In this document: piece by piece, positions 26,801 through 34,985 of the stretch
Layout of the letters: every line of letters starts with the position of its first letter
Numbering within the stretch: the stretch's first letter is position 1
The notes under the pieces: model-generated
What the model saw: only the letters and a program-made list of their open reading frames with translations
Databases searched by the model: none
Told to the model about the DNA's origin: nothing
NCBI RefSeq assembly: GCF_015529805.1
Contig: NZ_CP064654.1
Coordinates: 930,001 to 994,000 of the forward strand
Direction of reading: 5' to 3'
Length of the DNA: 64,000 nt
Source: Qipengyuania soli
GTDB taxonomy: Bacteria > Pseudomonadota > Alphaproteobacteria > Sphingomonadales > Sphingomonadaceae
Position numbers and translations under genes: made by a program

Positions 26801-27434
26801 CACCCGGCTCCCCGTAATGCCGCTGTCAGAGGAGGTGGTGGCCGATTACCAGACCACGCGCCTGAGCCTGAAGGCCCACCCGATGGCCTTCCTACGTGCG
26901 AGCCTCGCCGAACGCGGTTTCGTGCGCGCCTGCGACCTGCGCGAGCGCAAGTTTCGCTCCATGGTCCATGTCGCCGGGGTGGTGCTGATCCGCCAGCGAC
27001 CGGGTTCGGCGAAGGGTGTTTGCTTCATCACGCTGGAGGACGAGACGGGTGTCATCAACCTCGTTGTGTGGCCCGATCTCAAGGAAAAACAACGCCGTGT
27101 GGTGATGGGTTCACGCCTTATGGAGGTGCGTGGCCGTGTAGAATACGACGATGAAGTTATACACGTTATAGCGCATCACATGGAGGATGCGACGCATCAG
27201 CTGTACCATCTGTCCGATGACATGCTGAATGCACCCGTCGCCCGTGCCGATCATGTCAATTCGCCGCTGCCCGACAAGTTCAACCCGCGCGACAACCTGC
27301 GCGAGGGCAAGGACGATCCCTACCAGCCGGTCGAGCCCTGGCAGGAGCCGCCGCCGGGCAATCGCGAATGTGGATGGCAGGGCAGGCACCCGCGTGACGT
27401 GCGAATCATTCCACCCAGCCGCGACTTCCACTAG
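23823..27434 (+). CDS. dnaE2: Error-prone DNA polymerase III alpha subunit DnaE2
   Basis: 1203 residues. Order: PHP domain (first about 300), polymerase palm with PPDIDVDFEHERREE (catalytic aspartates, about 450), fingers, HhH region and a C-terminal OB fold (VHVAGVVLIRQRPG, GVCFITLEDETGVINLVVWP). The PHP domain starts ELGIASCFSFLRGAS, without the first-motif histidine common in other DnaE proteins. It performs translesion synthesis with ImuA/ImuB. An in-frame 26-residue segment (about 178-203; SFPRRRESS...LDPRLRGDDK) is encoded by a palindromic repeat insertion. Starts one base after the udgX stop; third gene of the LexA-controlled operon. Confidence 0.93.
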   Translation: MPENDLQIPKRTIELDPELIDAPPRAPFVELGIASCFSFLRGASDAVDLVLQARALGYDAIGIADANTMAGIVRVHTEAKTLKLKPLIGCRIETVEGLAFLAYPIDREAYGRLCRLISAGRMQTLDGEWQEKGACDISLTMLAGHAEGVQLVLLPPRDLAREFTISVESNVVPFPEGPSFPRRRESSEAQRKPTLDPRLRGDDKVRKSFPDLLPHLVDQLPTLRHIAASYLHTGDDVARIEQLDALARANGLAILATNDVHYATPDRRPLQDVMTAIRHKTTVAAAGHLLHGNAERYLKPPETMVRLFERWPHAIAAARQVADACNFSLDELRYEYPEEIYPDGQSPQQFLESETWKGAQWRYPSGVPDTVRATLERELALIGKLELARYFLTIKDIVDYARGVDPPILCQGRGSAANSAVCYCLGITSVDPAKHALLFDRFISEERKEPPDIDVDFEHERREEVIQYIYGKYGRHRAGLCATVIHYRPRMAIREVGKAMGLTEDVTAALSRTVWGGWGREISERHAAETGMDVTDPHLRRVLKLTEQMIGMPRHLSQHVGGFILTEGALTETVPIGNGAMPERSFIEWDKDDIEALGILKVDVLALGMLTCIRKCLDLLDDHHNRPLSLATVPREDPETYAMLRKGDSLGVFQVESRAQMNMLPRLRPREFYDLVIQVAIVRPGPIQGDMVHPYLKRRRGAEQVVIPAPSPEHGPPDELSSILERTLGVPIFQEQAMKIALDAAKFSSLEANRLRKAMATFRSRGMVDELQDMMVERMVHRGYDREFAQRCFNQIRGFGEYGFPESHAASFAHLVYVSSWLKCHFPAAFGCALLNSQPMGFYAPAQIVRDVVEHGVKVLPADVNLSQWDCTLEQVSEATHRRDGSGGDSGRLDRHIALRLGLRQVDGLPEAVAARLIAEREERGAYADVTALRDRARIGPAHVERLASADCFGSMNLTRRQALWDARSLIGGPDLPLFAAAAARDEGAETSRTRLPVMPLSEEVVADYQTTRLSLKAHPMAFLRASLAERGFVRACDLRERKFRSMVHVAGVVLIRQRPGSAKGVCFITLEDETGVINLVVWPDLKEKQRRVVMGSRLMEVRGRVEYDDEVIHVIAHHMEDATHQLYHLSDDMLNAPVARADHVNSPLPDKFNPRDNLREGKDDPYQPVEPWQEPPPGNRECGWQGRHPRDVRIIPPSRDFH
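24356..24431. repeat. 76-bp palindromic repeat inserted in frame in dnaE2
   Basis: Left arm 24356-24382 (begins GTCATTCCCGCGCAGGCGGG) and right arm 24405-24431 (ends CGCCTGCGCGGGGATGAC) are 27-nt inverted copies with two differences, both compatible with G-U pairing. Loop 22 nt. Its translation, SFPRRRESS...LDPRLRGDDK, is the familiar product of an abundant family of intergenic repeats in Proteobacteria. Here it keeps the reading frame open. Confidence 0.9.
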
Positions 27435-27444
27435 GGCGCCGACC

Positions 27445-28080
27445 ATGCTCGATCCGGACAAGATCATCGCCTTCATGCTCGTGACCGCCGCGACCAGCAT
27501 AGTGCCGGGGCAGTCGATGCTGTTCGTGATGGGCCAGGCGATCTGGCGCGAAGCGAGGGCGGGCTGGGCCGCACTGCTCGGGATGCAACTGGGCTATGTC
27601 GTCTGGTGGGTCATGGCAGGGCTGGGACTGGGCACGCTGGCCAGGGCCTATCCCCTCGCATTCCGGATGTTGGCGCTGGCCGGTATCGCCTACCTTGCCT
27701 GGATGGGCCTGAAGGCGGTGCGCCATTCCTTTCATGTCGACGAGGAGCACGCGCCAATCCCCGAGGCTTCGTCGCGCAACGCCTTCCGCGACGGGATCGT
27801 GGTCGCCGCGAGCAATCCCAAGTCGCTCGTCTACATGGTCGCGCTGATCCCGCCCTTCGTGAACGCCGCCAAGCCGATTTGGGGCCAGATCCTCTCGCTC
27901 GCGGTGATCGCACTGGCGATCGATCTCATGGTGGGAGCACTCTACATCTTCGCCGGGCGCAGCCTCGCCGGAGCGATCGAGCGACCGGCGACGCGGCGCT
28001 GGATCGATCGGAGCATGGGGATCGCATTTCTGCTCATCGCGGCGCTCATATTGCTGGACCTCCTCTCCACACCCGTGTGA
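27445..28080 (+). CDS. LysE/RhtB-family amino acid exporter
   Basis: 211 residues with about six membrane helices. The family opening TAATSIVPGQSMLFVMGQAI (residues about 13-32), GIAYLAWMGLKAVR and FRDGIVVAASNPKSLVYMVALIP match the LysE translocator family (RhtB branch), inner-membrane exporters of amino acids or related metabolites. Start ATG at 27445, ten bases after the dnaE2 stop, so read-through from the SOS operon is possible. Substrate not known. Confidence 0.88.
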   Translation: MLDPDKIIAFMLVTAATSIVPGQSMLFVMGQAIWREARAGWAALLGMQLGYVVWWVMAGLGLGTLARAYPLAFRMLALAGIAYLAWMGLKAVRHSFHVDEEHAPIPEASSRNAFRDGIVVAASNPKSLVYMVALIPPFVNAAKPIWGQILSLAVIALAIDLMVGALYIFAGRSLAGAIERPATRRWIDRSMGIAFLLIAALILLDLLSTPV

Positions 28081-28108
28081 GATAGGCCCGAGACAAGGGG
28101 AGACTGAC

Positions 28109-28996
28109 ATGCGCCGATCCATCCTGCTGCTGGCTACCGCCGCGGTATTTGCAACTCCGGTCGGTGCAGGAGCGCAGTCTGACATCCCCGCAGCGATCTA
28201 CACCGATCCCGCACCCGACGCAGAGCACCCCCCGCGGATGGAAACGCTGCACATTCCCAGTGGGGGCGTCGAGATCAACGCCATCGCTTATGTCGCCAGC
28301 GGCCCCGGTCCGCACCCAACGCTGCTCATCTGCCATGGCTGGCCGGGAAACGAGAAGAACCTCGACCTCGCACAGGCCGTTCGGCGCGCAGGATGGAACG
28401 CTGTCGCCTTCAACTATCGCGGGTCGTGGGGCAGCCCCGGCTCCTTCCGCTTCGCCCAGAACCCCGAGGACGCAGCGGCGGTGCTCGCTTACCTGCGCGA
28501 TCCGGAAAATGCCGCCAAGCTCGGTGTCGATACCAGCCGGATAGCAATCATCGGCCACTCGATGGGTGGCTGGGTCTCGGCCATGACGGCCGGACAGGAT
28601 AGCGGCCTCATCGGCATGGGCCTGATCTCGGCGGCAAACATGGGCTGGGTAGGGAGGCTCGAGCGTGGGGACCTTGCCAAAAGGTCCGCCGGCAACGCCG
28701 AAACGCTGGCCGACACGTCACCCGAGATGATGGCGGACGAACTCATCGCCAACCAGGCGGCCTTCGACTTCCTCCAGTACGCACCGCAACTGGCGGGCAA
28801 GTCGCACCTCATCCTCAGTTCGGACGACGACCTGGCCTTCATGACCGACGCGCTGGTCGAGTCGATCCGCAAGGCCGGGGGAGAGAAGGTGACGGCGATC
28901 CACGAGGCGACCGACCACAGTTGGTCGGGCAAGCGCATAGCGCTCCAGGCCCATGTCCTGCGATGGCTGGCAACGCTCGAAGGCGCAGCCGACTAG
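28109..28996 (+). CDS. Exported alpha/beta hydrolase
   Basis: 295 residues with a signal peptide (cleavage after ...VGAGA|QSD, about residue 22). The alpha/beta hydrolase fold shows the oxyanion strand LLICHGWPGNEKN, the nucleophile elbow GHSMGG (Ser near 151) and a C-terminal acid/His region ending in ATDHSWSG. It resembles dienelactone/acyl hydrolase-like esterases; the substrate is unknown. It ends three bases from the convergent phoB gene. Confidence 0.85.
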   Translation: MRRSILLLATAAVFATPVGAGAQSDIPAAIYTDPAPDAEHPPRMETLHIPSGGVEINAIAYVASGPGPHPTLLICHGWPGNEKNLDLAQAVRRAGWNAVAFNYRGSWGSPGSFRFAQNPEDAAAVLAYLRDPENAAKLGVDTSRIAIIGHSMGGWVSAMTAGQDSGLIGMGLISAANMGWVGRLERGDLAKRSAGNAETLADTSPEMMADELIANQAAFDFLQYAPQLAGKSHLILSSDDDLAFMTDALVESIRKAGGEKVTAIHEATDHSWSGKRIALQAHVLRWLATLEGAAD

Positions 28997-28999
28997 TCC

Positions 29000-29689
29000 T
29001 CAGCCGGCTTCGAGCGAGTAGCCCGCGCTGCGAACGGTGCGGATCGGGTCCTTGGCACCGTCGATCTCGATCGCCTTGCGCAGGCGACGGATATGGACGT
29101 CGACCGTGCGCAGCTCGATATCGCTTTCGGTACCCCAGACGCCATCGAGCAACTGGTTGCGGCTGAACACGCGGCCCGGACTTTCCATGAAGAACTTGAG
29201 CAGGCGGTATTCGGTAGGCCCCAGCTGGAGGGTGTTGCCACGGCGCCTTACCTTGTGCGCGACAGGATCGAGCGAGATGTCGCCTACCTCGATTGTCTCG
29301 CCGGCAAGTGCGGGACGGATACGCCGCATGACGGCCGAAACGCGCGCCAGGAGCTCGCGCGGGGAAAACGGCTTGGTGAGATAGTCGTCCGCACCGGTTT
29401 CGAGGCCGCGGATGCGGTCGTCCTCGGCTTCGCGCGCAGTCAGCATGATGATCGGAACGTGGGCCGTTTCCTTGTCGCGGCGCAGGCGACGGCAAACCTC
29501 GATCCCGCTCGTGCCCTCGATCATCCAGTCGAGAATGACGAGGTCCGGCGAGTCTTCGGCCGCCATGAGCAAGGCTTCATCGCCGTCCGCAGTGGTGCGG
29601 ACGTTGTAGCCTTCGTTGTTGAAACGGTATTCGAGCAGTTCTGAGAGAGCCGGATCGTCTTCGACCAGCAAAAGCTTGGGCGCGTTCAA
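29000..29689 (-). CDS. phoB: Phosphate regulon response regulator PhoB
   Basis: 229 residues if started at the TTG at 29689 (GGAAGG seven bases before; gives (M)NAPKLLLVEDDPALS, the usual family length). A GTG at 29728 would add 13 residues but has no ribosome site. Receiver domain with phosphoacceptor Asp in LVILDWMIEG and conserved LTKPFSPREL; winged-helix output domain with GPTEYRLLKFFM, WGTESDIELRTVDVHIRRLRKA (quoted in part: RTVDVHIRRLRKA). It activates Pho-box promoters when phosphate is scarce. phoR, its kinase, is at the other end of the cluster, 7 kb away. Confidence 0.95.
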   Translation of the reverse strand: MNAPKLLLVEDDPALSELLEYRFNNEGYNVRTTADGDEALLMAAEDSPDLVILDWMIEGTSGIEVCRRLRRDKETAHVPIIMLTAREAEDDRIRGLETGADDYLTKPFSPRELLARVSAVMRRIRPALAGETIEVGDISLDPVAHKVRRRGNTLQLGPTEYRLLKFFMESPGRVFSRNQLLDGVWGTESDIELRTVDVHIRRLRKAIEIDGAKDPIRTVRSAGYSLEAG

Positions 29690-29759
29690 AAGTTTGCCTT
29701 CCCGCGGATTTCCATTCTCGGTCGGCACTGCTTTATGACCCTTGCGCTACAGATTTGTG

Positions 29760-30431
29760 TCAGGCGTCCCCGTCGGGCGGATAATTCCCGGTCGCCGCGA
29801 AGTGCACCATTTCGGCAACATTGGTCGCATGGTCGCCAATGCGCTCGAGGTTGCGGGCGACGAACAGCAGCTGGGCCGCGCTCGAGATCGTCGACGGATT
29901 TTCGACCATGTGGCTGACGAGGTTGCGGAAGATCGAATTGTAGAAGGCATCGACCTTCTCGTCGGTCGCAATGACTTCGCGCGCCAGTTCGGCATCGCGG
30001 GCGGCATAGGCGGTCAGCACGTCGTGGACCATCTCGCCGGCCACTTCGGCCATCGCGGGAAGCAGGGTCAGCGGCTCGAACTTCTTGCGGTTCGGGCCGA
30101 TTTCCTTGCTCGCCTTGGCGATGTTCTTCGAATAGTCGCCGATACGCTCGACAACGCCCGCGATCTTGAGCGCGGCGATGACTTCGCGCAGGTCGTCGGC
30201 CATCGGGGCGCGAAGGGCGATGATACGGACGGCCAGCTTGTCGACCTCGCTCTCCAGCGCGTCGATCTTCTTGTCGCCCTTGACGACCTTCTTCGCGAGC
30301 TCGTCGTCGCCCTGGATCAGGGCGTCCATCGCTTCCTGGATTGCAGCCTCGGCCAGACCGCCCATCTCCGCGATCAGGCCGCGCAGCCGGGTGATATCCT
30401 CGTCGAATGCCTTGACGGTATGTTCCTGCAT
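29760..30431 (-). CDS. phoU: Phosphate signalling protein PhoU
   Basis: 223 residues made of two similar three-helix bundles. EHTVKAFDEDITRLRGLI and the acidic metal-binding repeats ALESEVDKLAVR and DEKVDAFYNSIFR are typical. PhoU links Pst transport activity to PhoR, keeping the Pho regulon off when phosphate is plentiful. It abuts pstB with a one-base overlap and precedes phoB. Confidence 0.95.
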   Translation of the reverse strand: MQEHTVKAFDEDITRLRGLIAEMGGLAEAAIQEAMDALIQGDDELAKKVVKGDKKIDALESEVDKLAVRIIALRAPMADDLREVIAALKIAGVVERIGDYSKNIAKASKEIGPNRKKFEPLTLLPAMAEVAGEMVHDVLTAYAARDAELAREVIATDEKVDAFYNSIFRNLVSHMVENPSTISSAAQLLFVARNLERIGDHATNVAEMVHFAATGNYPPDGDA

Positions 30432-31222
30432 CAGCCGTAACGCCCTGTAATGTAGTCCTGCGTCCGCTGTTCGAGCGGGTTGGTGAAGATGTCCGATGTG
30501 CGACCGTATTCTACCATCTTTCCGAGATGGAAGAAGGCAGTGCGCTGGCTGACGCGGGCAGCCTGCTGCATCGAGTGGGTAACGATGACGATGGCGTAGC
30601 TGCCAGCGAGTTCAGCGATCAGTTCCTCGATCTTCGCGGTCGCGATGGGGTCGAGGGCCGAGCACGGTTCGTCCATCAGGATGACCTCGGGGTCGACGGC
30701 GATCGCGCGGGCGATGCACAGACGCTGCTGCTGGCCGCCCGAAAGCGCGGTGCCGCTGTCCTGCAGGCGGTCCTTGACCTCGTTCCACAGGCCGGCACGC
30801 TGGAGCGACTTTTCTACGATGGCGTCGAGCTCTTCCTTGCCTTCTGCCAGGCCATGGATTTTCGGGCCGTAGGCGATGTTCTCGTAGATCGACTTGGGGA
30901 AGGGATTCGGCTTCTGGAACACCATGCCGACGCGCGCGCGCAACTGCACGACGTCCATCTTCGAACGGTAGATATCCTCGCCATCGAGCGTGATCTCGCC
31001 TTCGACCCGGGCCGAGGGGATGGTGTCGTTCATGCGATTGAGCGTGCGCAGGAAGGTCGACTTGCCGCAGCCCGAGGGGCCGATGAAGGCCGTGACGTAC
31101 TGCGTCGGGATGTCGATGGACACCTCGTCGATGGCCTTCTTGTCCCCGTAGAATACGGAGACGTCGCGCGCGCTCATCTTGGCGTCGGTCACTTCAAGGT
31201 TTTCGTGAACTACGGTCACCAC
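30431..31222 (-). CDS. pstB: Phosphate ABC transporter ATP-binding protein PstB
   Basis: 263 residues. All ABC motifs are present: Walker [10 protein letters not shown] (about 54-62), Q-loop FQKPNPFP, signature LSGGQQQRL, Walker [14 protein letters not shown] and the switch His in [12 protein letters not shown]. It energises phosphate import through PstA/PstC. The start overlaps the pstA end by seven bases. Confidence 0.96.
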   Translation of the reverse strand: MVTVVHENLEVTDAKMSARDVSVFYGDKKAIDEVSIDIPTQYVTAFIGPSGCGKSTFLRTLNRMNDTIPSARVEGEITLDGEDIYRSKMDVVQLRARVGMVFQKPNPFPKSIYENIAYGPKIHGLAEGKEELDAIVEKSLQRAGLWNEVKDRLQDSGTALSGGQQQRLCIARAIAVDPEVILMDEPCSALDPIATAKIEELIAELAGSYAIVIVTHSMQQAARVSQRTAFFHLGKMVEYGRTSDIFTNPLEQRTQDYITGRYG

Positions 31223-32466
31223 TTTTTCTCGAACTTGTTGCGCAGGTAGATTGCGAGCCCGTTCATGACGAGCAGGAACAGCAATAGCACGATAATCGCC
31301 GCGCTGGTGCGTTCCACGAAACCGCGGTCGATTTCGTCCGACCAGAGGAAGATCTGGACCGGGAGCACGGTCGCGGGGGAGGTAAATCCGTCAGGCGGCG
31401 TCGCCACGAAGGCGCGCATGCCGATCATCAGCAGCGGCGCGGTTTCGCCGAGCGCGCGGGCCATGCCGATGATGGTTCCGGTAAGGATGCCGGGCAGTGC
31501 GAGCGGCAGGACGTGGTGGAACACGACCTGCACCGGCGATGCACCGATAGCGAGTGCGCCATCGCGGATGCTGGGCGGAACTGCCTTGATCGCGTTGCGG
31601 CCGGAAATCACGATTACCGGCATGGTCATCAGTGCCAGCGTCATGCCGCCGATGAGCGGTGCTGAGCGATAGCTCGGGAAAATCCACAGGAAGACCGCGA
31701 GGCCAAGGAGGCCGAAGATGATGGAGGGGACCGCGGCAAGGTTGTTGATCGAAACCTCGATCAGGTCGGTCCAGCGGTTCTTGGGCGCGTATTCCTCGAG
31801 GTAAAGTGCCGCAAGGACGCCGATCGGGAAGGCGAGCATCAGCGTGATCGCCATGGTCAGCATCGAGCCCTTGAGTGCACCCCAGATCCCCACCTGCTGC
31901 GGATTGGTGGCGTCCGAGCGTGACAGGAAGCCGACGTCGAAGTTTTTCTCTAGCTTGCCTTCTGCGGTCAGCTTGGTTGCAAGCTTGCGCATCTCGGGCG
32001 AACCATCTCCGGAATAGGCGGAGGCCAGCTTTGCGGACGTCGGCAGCGAAAATGTCACTTCCTCGCGCAGGATGGAGGGATCTTCGATTATGGCATCAGC
32101 GACGTCGCGCCACGCATCAGGCCCGATTTCCGCAGCGGCTTCATCGCCGAGTTCCTTGCTCGCGAAGAACGCGACCACTTCGGCGAGGCCCTGTGCCTGC
32201 AGGGTGTTGACCGCATCGGGCTGGGCCATCGCCGTGGGGTCGGCGGCAATGCCGGCTTCGGCGAAATTGATCGGCACATCCATTTCGACCCGCTGGAAGC
32301 CGCCGATGCCGTTCAGGGTCATCGTGACGAGCAGGAACAGCAACACCGTAATCGAAAACAGGATCGCGCCGAGGCCGACGGCCTTGAAGCGTTTTTCCGC
32401 AGCGTAGCGCTTCTGCAGTCGCGCCTCGAATTCGGCGGTGCGGGTGGGGGCGACGCGCTCACTCAT
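31216..32466 (-). CDS. pstA: Phosphate ABC transporter permease PstA
   Basis: 416 residues, longer than the about 300-residue enteric protein because of an N-terminal DUF3333-type region (to about residue 180) between the first helix and the permease core. The core has about five helices and the ABC-contact EAA-like segment [25 protein letters not shown] (quoted in part: [18 protein letters not shown]). Overlaps pstC by 8 and pstB by 7 bases, so translation is coupled. Confidence 0.93.
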   Translation of the reverse strand: MSERVAPTRTAEFEARLQKRYAAEKRFKAVGLGAILFSITVLLFLLVTMTLNGIGGFQRVEMDVPINFAEAGIAADPTAMAQPDAVNTLQAQGLAEVVAFFASKELGDEAAAEIGPDAWRDVADAIIEDPSILREEVTFSLPTSAKLASAYSGDGSPEMRKLATKLTAEGKLEKNFDVGFLSRSDATNPQQVGIWGALKGSMLTMAITLMLAFPIGVLAALYLEEYAPKNRWTDLIEVSINNLAAVPSIIFGLLGLAVFLWIFPSYRSAPLIGGMTLALMTMPVIVISGRNAIKAVPPSIRDGALAIGASPVQVVFHHVLPLALPGILTGTIIGMARALGETAPLLMIGMRAFVATPPDGFTSPATVLPVQIFLWSDEIDRGFVERTSAAIIVLLLFLLVMNGLAIYLRNKFEKKW

Positions 32467-33844
32467 ATGCTTCGCGGAACCTCTTCACGACGCGCAGGGC
32501 GACGAAATTCAGGCCGAGGGTGACCATGAACAGGACGAAGCCGAGCGCGAAGGCGCTCAGCGTTGCGGGGTGATCGAAACTGCCTTCACCGGTCAGCATG
32601 GCGACGATCTGGACCGTGACCGTGGTCATCGCCTCGAGCGGGTTGGCGGTCAAATTGGCGGCGGTGGAGGCAGCCATGACCACGATCATGGTCTCGCCAA
32701 TGGCGCGGCTGATGGCGAGCATGATGCCCGCGACGATGCCGGGGAGGGCTGCGGGAACCAGCACGCGGCGGATGGTCTCGCTGGTCGTCGCGCCCATCGC
32801 CAGGCTGCCGTCGCGCATGGCCTGCGGGACGGCGGCGATGGAATCGTCTGCCATCGAGGACACGAAGGGGATGATCATCACGCCCATGACGAGGCCTGCT
32901 GCCAGCGCGCTTTCGCTCGAGGGGTTGGAAACGCCCAGCGCCAAAGCGAGATCGCGGATGGCGGGTGCAATGGTGAGGGCGGCGAAATAGCCGTAGACCA
33001 CGGTCGGCACGCCGGCGAGGATCTCGAGCGCGGGCTTGATCCATTTGCGCAGTCCCGGCGCGGCATATTGCGTAAGGTAGATCGCGCTCATCAGTCCGAG
33101 CGGAATGGCCACGATCATGGCGATGATCGCGCCGATGAACAGCGTTCCCCAGAACAGCGGAATGGCACCGTAGCGGCTGCCGTCGACCGCGGAGGCATTG
33201 GCCATCGGGTCGGGGCCCCAGTGCGTACCGAAGAGGAAGTCGATCGGCGAGACCATGCCGAAGAATCGCACCGTCTCGAAGACGAGGCTGGCAAGGATGC
33301 CGATGGTCGTCAGGATCGCTACCAGCGACGCGCCGAGGAGGATCACCATCACGATCCGTTCGACCTTGGTGCGGGCGGCAAAGTCGGGCTTCAGGCGAAG
33401 GAAGGCCCAAGTCCCGGCAAGAAACGCGATGACCAGCGTCGCGGCAATGCCGGTCCAGTTGTAGAACGTCAGGGCATCGCGGAAAGGTTCGACCAGCGCG
33501 GCAGCCTGCTGGTTGAATACAGCGGGGGCAGCTCCGGTCGCGACGTTGCGCGCCTCGTTGAGGATCGCCTGGCGCTGGAAGCCGAAGGCTGGAAGCTGGG
33601 CGGCGGCCGGATCGGCCAGGACCGACTGCGTCACCAGTCCCGGCGCCAGTGCCGACCAGGTGGCGGCAAAGGCGAGGACCGGAAGGACGACCCACAACGC
33701 GACATACCAGGCGTGATAGCTTGGCAGGCTCGCAATGCGGCCGTCAGTGCTCTGGCGTTTGAAGGTCCAGGCACGCGCGCGGGCCGCCAACCATCCGGCA
33801 AGCCCGAGGCCAAGGGCCAGGAGTAGCAAGATGGTTGGCGACAT
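32459..33844 (-). CDS. pstC: Phosphate ABC transporter permease PstC
   Basis: 461 residues. Two N-terminal membrane helices separated by a large extra segment, then the permease core with GTLFIGAIIAMIVAIPLG, PTVVYGYFAALTIAP and the EAA-like DGSLAMGATTSETIRRVLVP. Long PstC proteins of this type are usual in alphaproteobacteria. It follows pstS by 15 bases. Confidence 0.93.
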   Translation of the reverse strand: MSPTILLLLALGLGLAGWLAARARAWTFKRQSTDGRIASLPSYHAWYVALWVVLPVLAFAATWSALAPGLVTQSVLADPAAAQLPAFGFQRQAILNEARNVATGAAPAVFNQQAAALVEPFRDALTFYNWTGIAATLVIAFLAGTWAFLRLKPDFAARTKVERIVMVILLGASLVAILTTIGILASLVFETVRFFGMVSPIDFLFGTHWGPDPMANASAVDGSRYGAIPLFWGTLFIGAIIAMIVAIPLGLMSAIYLTQYAAPGLRKWIKPALEILAGVPTVVYGYFAALTIAPAIRDLALALGVSNPSSESALAAGLVMGVMIIPFVSSMADDSIAAVPQAMRDGSLAMGATTSETIRRVLVPAALPGIVAGIMLAISRAIGETMIVVMAASTAANLTANPLEAMTTVTVQIVAMLTGEGSFDHPATLSAFALGFVLFMVTLGLNFVALRVVKRFREAYE

Positions 33845-33859
33845 GCGTGTTATATAACC

Positions 33860-34906
33860 TTACTTCAGCTGCGAGCCGTCGAGCAGGGTGTACTCGGTAG
33901 CGGCCTTTGTGCTGGTCGCCATAACGTCATCCGGCGACGCGACAAGCCCATGCTTTGCAAGCGGGCCATCCTTTGCCCACATCTTCGTCCATGCGGCGAG
34001 GTATTCCTTGAGGCCCGGAACGGCGTCGAGGTGGTTCTTCTTCACGTACATGAACAGCGGGCGGGCGCCCGGATATTCGAAGCTTGCGATGTTGTCGTAG
34101 GTCGGCTCGACACCGTTCATGGTCAGGCCCTGGACCTTGTCGGCGTTCTCTTCGAGGTAGGAATAGCCGAAGATGCCGACGGCGTTCTTGTTGCCTTCGA
34201 TCTTCTGCACGATCAGGTTGTCCTGCTCGCCCTGGTCGACATAGGCGCCGTCCGCACGGACTTCGGTGCAGATCTTCTTGAATTCGTCCTCGTTCGTTTC
34301 CTTGAGCGCCTTGGTCGCCTCGTCGGTCTTGCAACCGGCTTCGAGGATCAGTTCCTTGAGCGCGTCACGGGTACCCGAAGTCGACGGCGGGCCATAGACG
34401 AGGATCGGGGTCGCCGGGAGCGAAGGATCGACGTCCTTCCAGGTCTTGGCGGTCTGGTCCTTGCCGTAAGGCTTGGCGGCCAGCGCTTCGTAAACGATCT
34501 TCGGAGTCAGGTTCATGGTGATCCCGCCCTTCGACGAAGCCAGCGCGATGCCGTCGAGGCCGACCTGGATTTCAACGATGTCGGTGACGCCGTTGGTCTT
34601 GCAGGTTTCGAACTCGCTTGCCTTCATGCGACGCGATGCGTTCGCGATGTCGGGAGTTTCGAAGCCTTCGCCCTTGCAGAATGCTTCGATGCCGGCGCCC
34701 GAACCGATCGATTCGATGATCGGAGCCTTGAAGTTGGGGTTGTCGCGGCTGAATGCCTCGGCGACGGCCTTGGCGAACGGATAGACGGTCGACGAACCGG
34801 CAGCGCGGATCGAGTCGCGGGTAGCCGAATCACCACCATTGCTGCCGCAAGCGGCAAGAGCGACGGTCGAAACAGCCAGGAAAGCGATGGTCTTGAACTT
34901 GGTCAT
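33860..34906 (-). CDS. pstS: Phosphate-binding protein PstS
   Basis: 348 residues from ATG at 34906 (AAGGGG upstream). A lipoprotein-type signal with LAAC (Cys near residue 20) is followed by RAAGSSTVYPFAKAVAEAF, the phosphate-binding N-terminal motif, and YGPPSTSGTRDALKELIL. It is a periplasmic, probably lipid-anchored, high-affinity phosphate receptor delivering to PstCAB. A Pho box lies 46 bases before the start. Confidence 0.95.
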   Translation of the reverse strand: MTKFKTIAFLAVSTVALAACGSNGGDSATRDSIRAAGSSTVYPFAKAVAEAFSRDNPNFKAPIIESIGSGAGIEAFCKGEGFETPDIANASRRMKASEFETCKTNGVTDIVEIQVGLDGIALASSKGGITMNLTPKIVYEALAAKPYGKDQTAKTWKDVDPSLPATPILVYGPPSTSGTRDALKELILEAGCKTDEATKALKETNEDEFKKICTEVRADGAYVDQGEQDNLIVQKIEGNKNAVGIFGYSYLEENADKVQGLTMNGVEPTYDNIASFEYPGARPLFMYVKKNHLDAVPGLKEYLAAWTKMWAKDGPLAKHGLVASPDDVMATSTKAATEYTLLDGSQLK

Positions 34907-34952
34907 GGGAAAGCCCCTTGGTTGGAAACTAGCGGCGCCAAAGCGCCTCAAT

Positions 34953-34970
34953 GTTACACGGTTGCGACAA
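34953..34970 (-). promoter_or_regulatory. Pho box upstream of pstS
   Basis: On the minus strand TTGTCGC-AACC-GTGTAAC: two TGT-containing 7-mers with 11-bp period, matching the 7-4-7 Pho box layout and nearly the same as the box before the porin gene. Confidence 0.75.
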
Positions 34971-34985
34971 TAGTCTGACGCGTGA

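Noticed and set aside
32438-34978. Long plus-strand frames opposite pstC and pstS
   Set aside because: The pst genes are complete and unambiguous; the opposite frames are low-complexity Gly/Asp/Arg/His sequences.
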